Shown piece after piece: positions 25,837 to 35,050 of a stretch of DNA of 64,000 nt. A program made the position numbers and the translations under genes. Source of the DNA: Bacilli bacterium (lineage in GTDB: Bacteria; Bacillota; Bacilli; Paenibacillales; NBRC-103111); contig JAQBPR010000191.1 in the NCBI GenBank assembly GCA_028287395.1, forward strand, positions 20,480-84,479. The letters are read 5' to 3'. How positions within the stretch are numbered: position 1 is the first letter of the stretch; every line of letters begins with the position of its first letter. The notes beneath the pieces are model-generated. The model made no database searches. It saw only the letters and a list, made by a program, of their open reading frames with translations, and had not been told where the DNA came from.

Positions 25837-26739
25837 ATGGAGGTACAGCTCACACCTCGAATTGTTAAACCAGGTTTATTAAGGAAAATGCGTTGGTATT
25901 ACTTGGGTCTGCTGTTTTTAATTCCAGAAATAGTCATCTTTTTTATATTTTTATGGCTTCCGATTTTTAAAGGAATCAGATATAGTTTTTTTTATATTAA
26001 TTTTGTTGATAAAGATGCTTTTGTTGGGTTACAGAACTATATTGATGTGATAAGCAACGAGAATTTTGTGAAAGCGATAACAAATACATTGCAATATATG
26101 TCATTAACAGTAGTGTTAGGATTTTGGGTTCCCATTGTTATGGCTATTTGCGTTTCTGAATTAAAGTGGTTTCAAGGACCAGCCCGAGTGATCGGTTATT
26201 TGCCAAGTATCATTCCTGCAATTGTGCTTTATGGGATGTGGCTGTGGTTTTATGATACTGCAGGTCCAATTAATTCCTTTTTAAAATCTTTAGGCATATC
26301 GGGCATTGACTTTTTTAGCAAGAAAATGTCGATGGTTTCTCTTGTCTTTTTGGATACATGGCAAAATTTCGGGAGCGCTACCTTAATATATATTGCCGGA
26401 CTTACCACTATTCCTAAGGATTTGTATGAAGCAGCAGAATTAGACGGTGCTGGTGTGTGGAATCGCATTCGCTATATCACGCTTCCCAGTATAAAAAATT
26501 TAATTTTACTGCTGCTTTTGCTGCAATTAATTGCCACTTCCCAAAGCTTCCAGCCGCAATTGGTGATGTTTGGCGGTGGGCCGGATAACGCTACATTAAC
26601 TTACCTTTTAATGACTACCCGGATGGCATTTAACGATGCGGATTTCGGAAAAGCCAGTGCTATGGGCTCTATGATGTTTATAGTCTTGGTTCTCGTCTCA
26701 CTGATCACCATAAAATTCCGTAGAGGTGAGGCATCATGA
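25837..26739 (+). CDS. ABC sugar transporter permease (MalF/UgpA type)
   Basis: This is a 300-residue inner-membrane permease with six predicted transmembrane segments. The EAA loop reads EAAELDGAGVWNRIRYITLP, the site that contacts the ATPase. It pairs with the permease encoded from 26736, with which it overlaps by 4 bp. GGGGAG precedes the ATG. The substrate is inferred from the neighbours as an alpha-glucoside. Confidence 0.92.
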   Translation: MEVQLTPRIVKPGLLRKMRWYYLGLLFLIPEIVIFFIFLWLPIFKGIRYSFFYINFVDKDAFVGLQNYIDVISNENFVKAITNTLQYMSLTVVLGFWVPIVMAICVSELKWFQGPARVIGYLPSIIPAIVLYGMWLWFYDTAGPINSFLKSLGISGIDFFSKKMSMVSLVFLDTWQNFGSATLIYIAGLTTIPKDLYEAAELDGAGVWNRIRYITLPSIKNLILLLLLLQLIATSQSFQPQLVMFGGGPDNATLTYLLMTTRMAFNDADFGKASAMGSMMFIVLVLVSLITIKFRRGEAS

Positions 26740-27611
26740 AATCAACCGTGGATCGTGCTATAATGTCCCGCTATGATTTTCGGAAATTTAGTGTTAAGGT
26801 GATTTACTCCTTAATGGTTTTGGTCATAATCCTCGTCTCCATTTCGATGCTCTATCCTTTTGTGACCACCTTCTTAGGCTCGCTAAAAACGAAAGAAGAA
26901 TTTTTTTCCTTTCCTCCGAAATTTTTTCCGCAACATTTTTTATGGAAGAACTACGGAGAATCCTTGAAGTATCTGGACATTCCGGTTTATTTTAAAAATA
27001 CGCTGTTCATTTTTATAGGGAATGTATTCTTTTCAATAATTTTCATAGGAATGGCGGCTTTTAGTTTGTCCCACTTGAAATTGCCGATGAAAAAATGGAT
27101 TACGTTCTATTTTCTTTCCACATTATTGATTCCACCTGCAACGTATATTATTCCTAATTTTTTAAACCTCAAAAGCTTAGGTTTGATTAATACGTATTGG
27201 GCATTTTGGCTGCCTGCAGGAGCCAATGCATTCTTTTTATTGTTATTGAAAAACTTTTTTGATGGCATCCACAAGGAGCTTTTTGAAGCGGCCAGAATTG
27301 ATGGTTCTTCGGAATTAAGGTGTTTTTTTGGCATAGCAGTCCCATTATCTATCCCGATTATAATTACACTTATTTTACTGTCATTCGCAGCAACATGGAA
27401 TGATTTTTACTGGTCCTCATTAGTGATGAGAGGGGACAATCTTCCACTAGCCGCTGCAATTTATACTAAAGTCATTGGTGTGGGTTCGACCATAACGTGG
27501 AATATACGTTTTGCTATCCTTACTATGACATTGTTCCCGCCACTTCTTGTTTTTTTCTTCTTTTCAAGATACATTATTAGTGGATTAAGTGTTGGAGCTG
27601 TTAAAGGGTGA
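26736..27611 (+). CDS. ABC sugar transporter permease (MalG/UgpE type)
   Basis: This is the second permease, 291 residues, six membrane segments. The EAA loop is EAARIDGSSELRCFFGIAVP and it ends SGLSVGAVKG as in MalG-type proteins. The ATG overlaps the previous stop by 4 bp (ATGA), so the two are translationally coupled. A strong hairpin follows at 27641. Confidence 0.92.
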   Translation: MKSTVDRAIMSRYDFRKFSVKVIYSLMVLVIILVSISMLYPFVTTFLGSLKTKEEFFSFPPKFFPQHFLWKNYGESLKYLDIPVYFKNTLFIFIGNVFFSIIFIGMAAFSLSHLKLPMKKWITFYFLSTLLIPPATYIIPNFLNLKSLGLINTYWAFWLPAGANAFFLLLLKNFFDGIHKELFEAARIDGSSELRCFFGIAVPLSIPIIITLILLSFAATWNDFYWSSLVMRGDNLPLAAAIYTKVIGVGSTITWNIRFAILTMTLFPPLLVFFFFSRYIISGLSVGAVKG

Positions 27612-27640
27612 TTTTCATCATACTTTTGGATATAGGAGTA

Positions 27641-27667
27641 CTGCCCCTCGTGCATCACGAGGGGCAG
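27641..27667 (+). other. Strong hairpin after the permease genes
   Basis: CTGCCCCTCGTG and CACGAGGGGCAG form an uninterrupted stem with a tiny loop. No T-run follows, so it is more likely an mRNA-stabilising or pausing element than a complete terminator. Confidence 0.55.
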
Positions 27668-27709
27668 AATTCGTAAATACATTAAAGATCAGAAAGGATG
27701 CTGCCTGTA

Positions 27710-28780
27710 ATGAATAATGATTTTTTTAGGAATTCCTATTATACTCTCAATGGAAATAGGGATCCCTTTTTCGATCATCCCAATTGTTTTAGTAAAAATT
27801 TATACCTTGTATTGAAAAATAGATTTCACGAAAGCTTTGATCCTTATCATTTTTTTGTAGAAGACATAACACAGGTTGCCATATTGAAAGCAGACAATAG
27901 AATTCTTTTTGAAGATGTTACTTATAGTCAGCCTGATAATATCCCGTGCAATCGGTATGAGCTTCATTCGGATAGTAAAGCATCTTCTCTAGTTACAGAT
28001 TTACTGGATGACGGCTGCATGGTACTTGTTCATTCGGTGTTTGAAAAATTGCCGATCTTTACATTTTATGATCCTGGTTTCGACTCGGATAAATGGACAC
28101 CCGCACACGTTATACTTATTGTCGGGCATGATAATGACTATTTTTATTATGTGGATGAGCCAAGGCTGCTTAATCATCACCACAAGGTTTGTTTAGAAAA
28201 CGGGGATGTTGGGTATATCGAGAAAAAAGTGATGGAGAGTATTTTCTCCGAACACATCGTCTGTCATACGATAAAGCCTACCGATTTAGAGACCTTGATT
28301 GAATCACGTAAATCGAAAGAATTTGCCCCTATCCAAGCATCTATTGCAAACTACAACAAAAGCAGCTGCATTTTCAATGAACAAGCAGGATGTACGGGTC
28401 TAGACCGATTAGAAAATAATGCAATAGTATATTTTGGTCGGGAAGCCATTCAGAAAACGATCCAATTATGTTTAGATCCTACGCATACATATGCTATAGA
28501 AAACTTTTCCTTTTGGTCGGATCAAGATTTGCTCAGAAGAGGGATAGGCAGAAGGAAAATACTAAAAGACAGTTTATTGCGATATACCCATGATAGCGAA
28601 ATTATCGAAAATATAGATCAAAGTATATTTAGTTGGCTAAACATACGAAATAATCTAATAAAAAGGAAATACAAGAAAAAAACTGATTTAGATGTGGACA
28701 TGATCCCATATTTTGAAGCTGCTCTTCAGTTGGAAGATCGTTTGCAAGATAACCTTAGTTTATTGCTATCATCCCTCTAA
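27710..28780 (+). CDS. Unknown protein with possible BtrH-N / papain-like fold
   Basis: I do not firmly recognise this protein. It has 356 residues, no signal peptide and no membrane segments. The first third has a cysteine in DHPNCFSKNLYLVLK and later TPAHVILIVGHDNDYFYYVDEP. This Cys-then-His pattern, with the HVILIVGHDNDYFYYVD strand pair, looks like the BtrH N-terminal/C39-like peptidase fold used by some acyl- or aminoacyl-transfer enzymes. The C-terminal part is helical and charged. It follows the sugar permeases by about 100 bp and is convergent with the NarL-type gene, its stop two bases away. The start is ATG 27710, spaced from AAAGGA; ATG 27698 is too close to that site. Confidence 0.6.
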   Translation: MNNDFFRNSYYTLNGNRDPFFDHPNCFSKNLYLVLKNRFHESFDPYHFFVEDITQVAILKADNRILFEDVTYSQPDNIPCNRYELHSDSKASSLVTDLLDDGCMVLVHSVFEKLPIFTFYDPGFDSDKWTPAHVILIVGHDNDYFYYVDEPRLLNHHHKVCLENGDVGYIEKKVMESIFSEHIVCHTIKPTDLETLIESRKSKEFAPIQASIANYNKSSCIFNEQAGCTGLDRLENNAIVYFGREAIQKTIQLCLDPTHTYAIENFSFWSDQDLLRRGIGRRKILKDSLLRYTHDSEIIENIDQSIFSWLNIRNNLIKRKYKKKTDLDVDMIPYFEAALQLEDRLQDNLSLLLSSL

Positions 28781-28781
28781 G

Positions 28782-29420
28782 TTAAACCAATTCGTTTTTA
28801 ATCGCATAAATAACCAATTGAACACGATCTCTAAGCTTTAATTTTTTAAAAAGACCCGAAATAGTGTTCTTTACAGTTCCTTCCGACATATAAAGTATTT
28901 TTGCTATTTCTCTGTTTTCTTTTCCCGCAACAATATGACGAATAATATTTATTTCTCTCTCCATGATGACAACATCCAAGTGGCTCTGAGGTATTTTACC
29001 ATTCAAATGGATATACTCGGATACGCTGTGAAAAGCATCTTTATGCATCACATTAAGCCCTAGAGCAACTGTTTTTACCGTCATAATCAATTCTTCAGGA
29101 TGGATATCTTTTAACATATACCCATCTGCTCCGCAATTCATCGCTTTGATAATATTCGCTGAATCTTTGCTGCCCGTTAAAATAATCAACTTGATTGAAC
29201 TAAATTTATTTTTAATAAGTGCAGCTCCTAAAGTTCCATCACGAACAGACATGATAATATCCATTAATATCACATCCGGATGTAATTCCTTACATAATTC
29301 TAATGCCTCCTCTACGTTAGCCGCATAACCTACGACTTTAATTTCTTCATCGCCTTCAAGGATAAGTTTGATGCCTGCATTCATAATTTTTTGGTCATCG
29401 GCCAACACCACTTTAATCAT
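28782..29420 (-). CDS. NarL/FixJ-type response regulator, orphan
   Basis: This is a 212-residue two-domain regulator. The receiver has VVLADDQKIMNAG, the phospho-acceptor in DVILMDIIMSVRDG and a lysine in YMLKDIHPEE. The LuxR-type DNA-binding domain has EREINIIRHIVAGKENREIA and SEGTVKNTISGLFKKL. ATG 29420, after GGAGG, is the natural start, seven codons inside the longest frame. No kinase gene of the NarX/DesK kind is adjacent. It is the last gene of a minus-strand unit with beta-phosphoglucomutase and the two phosphorylases, suggesting a role in their control. Confidence 0.88.
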   Translation of the reverse strand: MIKVVLADDQKIMNAGIKLILEGDEEIKVVGYAANVEEALELCKELHPDVILMDIIMSVRDGTLGAALIKNKFSSIKLIILTGSKDSANIIKAMNCGADGYMLKDIHPEELIMTVKTVALGLNVMHKDAFHSVSEYIHLNGKIPQSHLDVVIMEREINIIRHIVAGKENREIAKILYMSEGTVKNTISGLFKKLKLRDRVQLVIYAIKNELV

Positions 29421-29453
29421 AAATTCCTCCGAATTATTCATTCATGCGCTGGT

Positions 29454-30089
29454 TTACTGTATCATCTCAAATAAACCATTAATCACCCTATCGGCTTTTT
29501 GCAATGTTTCTTTCTTTCCAATCCCGATAACTCTCATACCCGCGAGCTTACCTGCCTCTACGCCTGCTTCAGCATCTTCAAAGACAATACAATCCTCTGG
29601 CTGGAGTTCGATTCCTTTGGCGCCCAGTAAGAAAACCTCTGGATCAGGCTTGGCTTTGCTTGTCTGATTCCCATCAATGATCACATCAAATAGCTTGCTT
29701 ATTTTTAAGTTTTCCAAAATCATCGGCGCATTTTTACTTGCAGAACCCAGGGCAATTTTGATGCCATTGTTCCTTAAGTGAATTAAGTATTCTTTAGCGC
29801 CGGGTAAAATTTCGGATTCATCCATATGCTTGATATACTCGACATACCAATTGTTTTTTTTCTCCGCAAAAGCAAGCTTTTTCGCTTCGCTTAATTCCAG
29901 CTTGCCAATGTCGAGCAATATTTCCAAGGAACGTGTTCTACTAACGCCCTTTAACCTTTCATTATGCTCCTCAGTAAATTCAAATCCTAACTCCTGTGCC
30001 AGTCTTGCCCATGCAAGATAATGATATTTGGCAGTATCCACGATAACGCCATCCAAATCAAAGATAGCTCCTTTAAAGCTTCCAATCAT
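29454..30089 (-). CDS. pgmB: Beta-phosphoglucomutase
   Basis: This enzyme converts beta-D-glucose 1-phosphate to glucose 6-phosphate through a phospho-aspartate. The 211-residue HAD-family protein has FDLDGVIVDTAKYHYLAW at the N terminus, the nucleophile and acid/base aspartates being in DLD. LKGVSRTRSLEI forms the cap, GSASKN carries the serine motif, KAKPDPEVF the lysine, and FEDAEAGVEA the acidic end. It uses the product of the GH65 phosphorylases encoded upstream on the same strand. Repeat R3 lies between it and the GH65 gene. Confidence 0.92.
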   Translation of the reverse strand: MIGSFKGAIFDLDGVIVDTAKYHYLAWARLAQELGFEFTEEHNERLKGVSRTRSLEILLDIGKLELSEAKKLAFAEKKNNWYVEYIKHMDESEILPGAKEYLIHLRNNGIKIALGSASKNAPMILENLKISKLFDVIIDGNQTSKAKPDPEVFLLGAKGIELQPEDCIVFEDAEAGVEAGKLAGMRVIGIGKKETLQKADRVINGLFEMIQ

Positions 30090-30106
30090 CCGAATTCCTC
30101 CTAATT

Positions 30107-30250
30107 TAGAATGTGTTCAAAAAGTATAGCTTTGTTGCGTAATAAATGTGCTTTAAGCGCATGCTTACGAAGCCAGTTTTGCTAAAGCAAAACTTTCGAC
30201 TTTACAAGCACACCCATTACTCCTCGTCGCATTTTTTTGAACACACTCTA
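30107..30250. repeat. Dispersed repeat, copy R3
   Basis: On the minus strand it begins TAGAGTGTGTTCAAAAAAATG and ends with the GTTGCGTAATAAATGTGC-related arm seen in R1. The inner palindrome differs (AGTTTTGCTTTAGCAAAACT), so this copy is about 144 bp. The first three bases, TAG, are the stop codon of the GH65 gene at 30248-32521. The other end lies about 10 bp before the pgmB ribosome binding site. Confidence 0.75.
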
Positions 30251-32521
30251 ATAAATTAACTTCTTTTCTTGAGCAGCGATACATTCAATTGGTTTACCAT
30301 TTATTATAAAAAGACTGGTAAATGTATTATCTTTGCTTGCTCGTATTTCAATGACTGATTTGGAAATTTTAATGTGGAATTTTTGATCTCTCCAGCATAA
30401 ATTAAAGCCAATCGCTTTCCAACGGGTAGGTAATTTCGGCTTAATTGTGATTGCTTTTTCATTCGCGTTCACCCCGGCAAAGCCTAGAATGGCCGACATC
30501 CATGCTCCTCCGTTTGCGGCTGGATGCGTTCCGCCGATATAGAGATCTCCTACATATTGCTTGGATTCTCCAGTCAAATCAATCGTAGCTGTTTTCATAA
30601 AATACTTGTAGCCCCAGTCCGCATTGCCGATATCAGCCGCTACAAGTGAATAAAGGCAAGGACTTAAGCTGGAACCGTGCTCCGTTCGCGGTTCATAATA
30701 TTCCCAATTGGCTTTCTTGACCTCATGCGAATATTGATCTTTAAACATATTCAACATCGCAATCGTATCGGCTTGTTTAATAATCTTTGTACCGGTTGCT
30801 ATGCCGTTACCGCCGCCCCAGTATTCGTTCGGATGGATGACTCGGCTTTTAATGTCCTTCAAGCTGACATCTTCCAGCTTATCGTAACCGTCAAACTGTT
30901 CGATAACCAAGCTTGTTGGATGCGGTTGAGGGATATACAGCTGTTCATTCATTTCAACAATTTTAGCCAAATCAGGCTGATAATGAAGTTTATCGACTAA
31001 ACGGTTATATTCTTTTTTATACTTTTGCTTCAATATTTTTAATACGTCCAGTGCAACCTCAAGCGTATATTTAACCATCCGACTTGTAAAAATGTTATTA
31101 TTGACTCTTTCATGATATTCATCAGGGCCGGTTACATCGAGAATTTCATAGCGAGCTTTGTCTTTATTGAAATAAGCGTAGGAGTAGAAGAAACGTGCAC
31201 ACTCCAGAATAACTTCAGCTCCCCCTTCAAGAAGAATGCTTTCGTCACCAGTTAAAAGATAATATTGCCAAATGCCGTATGTCACATCAGCACTGATATG
31301 CACCTGTTTATCGCGAAAATAAGTTCTCATCGGCCTGCCTGTGAAAACATCGGTAATATTGAAAAGAGTACACGCATCCTCGCCGGTATCTTGGCTCTCC
31401 CATGCATAGAAAGCGCCGCGATATCCATATTCCTGAGCTTTTAGCCTTGCGCCCCCGAGAGTATGGCATCTGTATTTGACAAGATTTCTGGCAATTTCCG
31501 GGTTGGTATACATGAAGAAGGGGAGCATGAACATTTCGGTATCCCAGAAAACGGCGCCCTTGTAAACTTGACCTGAAAGACCTCTTGCTGGGATAGATAC
31601 CTGATCGGAATGTGTCGGAGCGATAACAAGCAGGTGATAAATACTGTATCTTAAAGCAAGCTGCGCCTCTGGATCACCGATGATTTCAATGTCCGATTGC
31701 TGCCATCTCTGCTCCCATAATTGCTGATGAGCTTGGAATAAAGCAGGGTAACCTTTTTTCAAAGCTTCCAGGCTGCTGACAAAAGCCTCTTGGCCACAAT
31801 CTTTCACCGGATCATTACTGGAAAAAACCGAAACATATTTATGAAATACATATGGTTTACCCGATTTTGCATCAACGGTTATTCTCCGAATAATGGAATG
31901 CTCTGAAGAAACAATTTGTTGCTTTCCGAAAGGAATTTCAGCTGCTTCAGACACAGTTAATTGATACCCTAATTCTTGAGTTAGTGCTTGAACGTAAAGT
32001 AAATCTCCATTCGTTCCATTCGTAATTTGTTTAAAATGCGGGCCATTAATATCCCAAACATCGCCGTCTATACCCGTTTCAATCACGATTTGACAATCTT
32101 GATTAGCTTTGAACGAATATTTCATACAAATCAAATGTACGTGATCCAAGCTAAAAAATCGTTCGGATTGAATTTGAATTTGGTTGCCGTGGTTCGTTTT
32201 GAAAATGGTTTCTCTTTGATGAAGCGCATGCTTTAAATCCAATGATTGTTGATGTTTATGTGGTTCAGCTGACACGACCGAAATCCATTCACCGTCACAA
32301 TAAAGCTTAGTATATAAGCCGTTTGGCGCATTAATCGGTTCTCTCCAGCTATTGCCAACCTTGTCATATAGACCGGACATTACACAAGAGACTAGATGTT
32401 CCTTTCCATGCTCATCTAAAGTACCACGATATCCCATATAGCCATTGCCAATCAGAAACTTATTTCCATTTAACTCTGTTCTATTTTTATTATATTGATG
32501 CTCATTAATGCTCCAATTCAT
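30248..32521 (-). CDS. GH65 alpha-glucoside phosphorylase (first)
   Basis: This is a 757-residue glycoside hydrolase family 65 protein, a cytoplasmic inverting phosphorylase that splits an alpha-glucosyl disaccharide with phosphate to beta-glucose 1-phosphate. Visible features are GNGYMGYRGTLDE near the N terminus, the beta-sandwich domain, the catalytic glutamate E468 in VTGPDEYHERVNNN and the late TEHGSSLSP loop. ANGGAWMSAILGFAG comes near the end. Maltose, trehalose, kojibiose and nigerose phosphorylases all look alike at this level, so the linkage is open. It overlaps repeat R3 at its stop and is 8 bp downstream of the second GH65 gene. Confidence 0.88.
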   Translation of the reverse strand: MNWSINEHQYNKNRTELNGNKFLIGNGYMGYRGTLDEHGKEHLVSCVMSGLYDKVGNSWREPINAPNGLYTKLYCDGEWISVVSAEPHKHQQSLDLKHALHQRETIFKTNHGNQIQIQSERFFSLDHVHLICMKYSFKANQDCQIVIETGIDGDVWDINGPHFKQITNGTNGDLLYVQALTQELGYQLTVSEAAEIPFGKQQIVSSEHSIIRRITVDAKSGKPYVFHKYVSVFSSNDPVKDCGQEAFVSSLEALKKGYPALFQAHQQLWEQRWQQSDIEIIGDPEAQLALRYSIYHLLVIAPTHSDQVSIPARGLSGQVYKGAVFWDTEMFMLPFFMYTNPEIARNLVKYRCHTLGGARLKAQEYGYRGAFYAWESQDTGEDACTLFNITDVFTGRPMRTYFRDKQVHISADVTYGIWQYYLLTGDESILLEGGAEVILECARFFYSYAYFNKDKARYEILDVTGPDEYHERVNNNIFTSRMVKYTLEVALDVLKILKQKYKKEYNRLVDKLHYQPDLAKIVEMNEQLYIPQPHPTSLVIEQFDGYDKLEDVSLKDIKSRVIHPNEYWGGGNGIATGTKIIKQADTIAMLNMFKDQYSHEVKKANWEYYEPRTEHGSSLSPCLYSLVAADIGNADWGYKYFMKTATIDLTGESKQYVGDLYIGGTHPAANGGAWMSAILGFAGVNANEKAITIKPKLPTRWKAIGFNLCWRDQKFHIKISKSVIEIRASKDNTFTSLFIINGKPIECIAAQEKKLIY

Positions 32522-32528
32522 GGTGGAG

Positions 32529-34832
32529 TCACACCCTTCCCGCAGTTAAATTAGAAACAATTATTCCAATAGGATCAATCGAGTAAGGGGTATCATAGAC
32601 CTTAATACATACATCTGAACCGTTAATCACTTTAATTTGAACGTGATGTTGATCGATATTTAGCTGGAGAACGGAGTGATTAAATAAAATTTTGAAGCTA
32701 TAAGAAGTCCATGCTTTGGGTATGGACGGGTTGAAAATAAGCTCATCTCCATCAGAACGCATTCCGCCGAATCCATACACAATATTCATCCACGCTGCGG
32801 CAATAGAAGTGGTATGCAATCCCTCCCGCGTATTTCGGTTATAATTGTCCAAATCCAAACGAGTAGCAAACTCGAAAAATTTAAAAGCCTCTTCATGCTT
32901 CCCTATTTCCGCGGCCATAATCGAATGAATCGAAGGGGAGAGTGAGGATTCATGTATACATCTTGATTCGTAATAATCATAATTAGCTTGCTTAGCTTCC
33001 AGTGTGAAATCCTGATTATATAAGAACATAAACATCAGCACATCGGGCTGCTTAATCATGTCATATCGATAAAGGCGGTCATAAGACCAATTCGAATACA
33101 AGGGAAAGTCTGTGACGGGGATGGTATCGATATCTAAATGCGGCATATCAAAAAAACCGTCATGCTCTTCATAAATTCCCGTTTCAATATCCAAAGGGAT
33201 TCGCATTTTTTCTGAAAAATGCTTCCAGCTCTCTAATTCTGCTTGCGTTATGCCGATATTGTTCACGAGATTCTGAAAGGCGGTGGATTGATTTTCTTTC
33301 ATCTCTTGCAAAATTTCTAAGGTGTATTCAAACAGTTTTTTGGCCATGAAATTAATATAGCAATTATTATTTACCATCAGCTGGAACTCATCAGGTCCCA
33401 TTACACCATAGTAGCCAAATTCGCCCGTCCTTTGTCCCCATTGACCTCGACTCGCATAGAAACGACTGATCTGGATCAGCATTTCAATTCCCTTACTATA
33501 GATAAATTCCAGATCGCCGACGATTTTGGTATAATGCCAGATGCCATATGCCACAGCAGTACCAACGTGCAATTGCAGGTTTGAATGCTGCCAGAGATCG
33601 CAGCTTTCCGTTCCGTCTATGGTTGCTATAGGGTAGCAAGCGCCTAAACAGTCGATTTCGCGGGCTCGCTCCATTGCAGCGGCAAGCGATTTATAGCGGA
33701 ATTCAAGTAAGCTTTTTGCCGCTTTGGGATTGTTGAATATATAAAATGGTAGGCAATAAGATTCTGTATCCCAAAAAGCAAGTCCGCGATAAGCTTCTCC
33801 CGTTAAGCCCTTTGCCCCAATATTGAGCCCGGGATTGTCGCCATGATAGGTTTGATAAAGCTGGAAAATACAAAATCGGATTCCCTGCTGATTTTCAGGG
33901 TCGCCATCAATGACAATATCTGAGGTTTCCCATATATGGTTCCAATAAGAGACTTGTTCGGAAAGGACTTCTTTGAAATTAAAGCGGGCATAGGCTGCTG
34001 CCAATTCCAATCCCTTTAACCAAACTTCATCGGATTCGGCAGCGGTGTTTTTTTCGGCATAATTAACGACTGTTTTCTCAAAGCCTGTTGGAATTCCTTT
34101 TTCCAGCTTTAAGCTGAAATCAAGACCAATGAATTTGTCCTCTTCAATACTTTGCATGTCTAATTCCGTATCGGATTTAATTTGAAAGCTGGAGAAAAGG
34201 CGATTTTCCGCATGAAGGGTCTTTGCCAATATGGCCGCCGTAGGTTTTGAACTGCTTTTTTGAATACAATTCCACAAGTTTTTCCCTTGATCTTCATGGA
34301 TGACTGAAAAGTCGAGTCCGGAACGGATCTCTATGGCGCCTGAAAAATTGAGCGGCAAAAAGGTAACCTGCTGACAGCCCAAGTAGGATGTTGTCATACT
34401 AACCAAACGAATAAAACATACCTGTATCGATTTACCGTTTGTTAAATGCCAATTAAACGTTCGGCTAAGGGTACCGTTTTGGAAATCTAATTTTCTGACA
34501 AAATCCGTAATATGACTTTTCGCAATATCCAGGACTTCGCCATCTATGGCTAATCTGGTATAAAGCCAGTCCACACCATTTGCCATAAAACGCAGGCTTT
34601 TGATGATTCCTTTGTAATGAGCGCCTATTTTCATTTCATCATAAAGGCCGTTAAAGTAACTCCCTACTAGACTGTCCCCGCTATATCCTTCATCCAGATA
34701 ACCACGTACACCCATATATTCATTACCAAGTGAAAAAATGGATTCGGATACACGGTTACGTGCGGGATCAAACCCTTCTTCGATAATTGCCCAAGGGTCT
34801 ATTTTTAAATATTTGTCTGCAACTTTTGCCAT
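32529..34832 (-). CDS. GH65 alpha-glucoside phosphorylase (second)
   Basis: This is a 767-residue paralogue of the previous enzyme, clearly different in detail. It has LGNEYMGVRGYLDE near the N terminus, the proposed catalytic glutamate E482 in VMGPDEFQLMVNNN (Phe-Gln where the other has Tyr-His), CIHESSLSPSIHS and REGLHTTSIAAAWMNIV. The altered pocket suggests a different linkage or acceptor from the first enzyme, so the pair may process two related sugars or successive bonds. It is the first gene of the minus-strand unit; a GGGGA site lies upstream of its ATG. Confidence 0.86.
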   Translation of the reverse strand: MAKVADKYLKIDPWAIIEEGFDPARNRVSESIFSLGNEYMGVRGYLDEGYSGDSLVGSYFNGLYDEMKIGAHYKGIIKSLRFMANGVDWLYTRLAIDGEVLDIAKSHITDFVRKLDFQNGTLSRTFNWHLTNGKSIQVCFIRLVSMTTSYLGCQQVTFLPLNFSGAIEIRSGLDFSVIHEDQGKNLWNCIQKSSSKPTAAILAKTLHAENRLFSSFQIKSDTELDMQSIEEDKFIGLDFSLKLEKGIPTGFEKTVVNYAEKNTAAESDEVWLKGLELAAAYARFNFKEVLSEQVSYWNHIWETSDIVIDGDPENQQGIRFCIFQLYQTYHGDNPGLNIGAKGLTGEAYRGLAFWDTESYCLPFYIFNNPKAAKSLLEFRYKSLAAAMERAREIDCLGACYPIATIDGTESCDLWQHSNLQLHVGTAVAYGIWHYTKIVGDLEFIYSKGIEMLIQISRFYASRGQWGQRTGEFGYYGVMGPDEFQLMVNNNCYINFMAKKLFEYTLEILQEMKENQSTAFQNLVNNIGITQAELESWKHFSEKMRIPLDIETGIYEEHDGFFDMPHLDIDTIPVTDFPLYSNWSYDRLYRYDMIKQPDVLMFMFLYNQDFTLEAKQANYDYYESRCIHESSLSPSIHSIMAAEIGKHEEAFKFFEFATRLDLDNYNRNTREGLHTTSIAAAWMNIVYGFGGMRSDGDELIFNPSIPKAWTSYSFKILFNHSVLQLNIDQHHVQIKVINGSDVCIKVYDTPYSIDPIGIIVSNLTAGRV

Positions 34833-35050
34833 ATACGTATCCCCTTATGCACGATTTTTTATTTGTATTTCCTTTAATAGCTTATCTCAAAGACGAATTG
34901 TCCTTCAATAACTTAACTTAAGCAACTTAGGTGTAATATTACTGAATAATCGGGGTAATAGGATCGATGTGATTTGCGGGTTACTTATTGCACCCCAGTA
35001 AATTAAATGGTGTAATAGACGAAAGACGTTCATACAAATGGGAGGATAGC

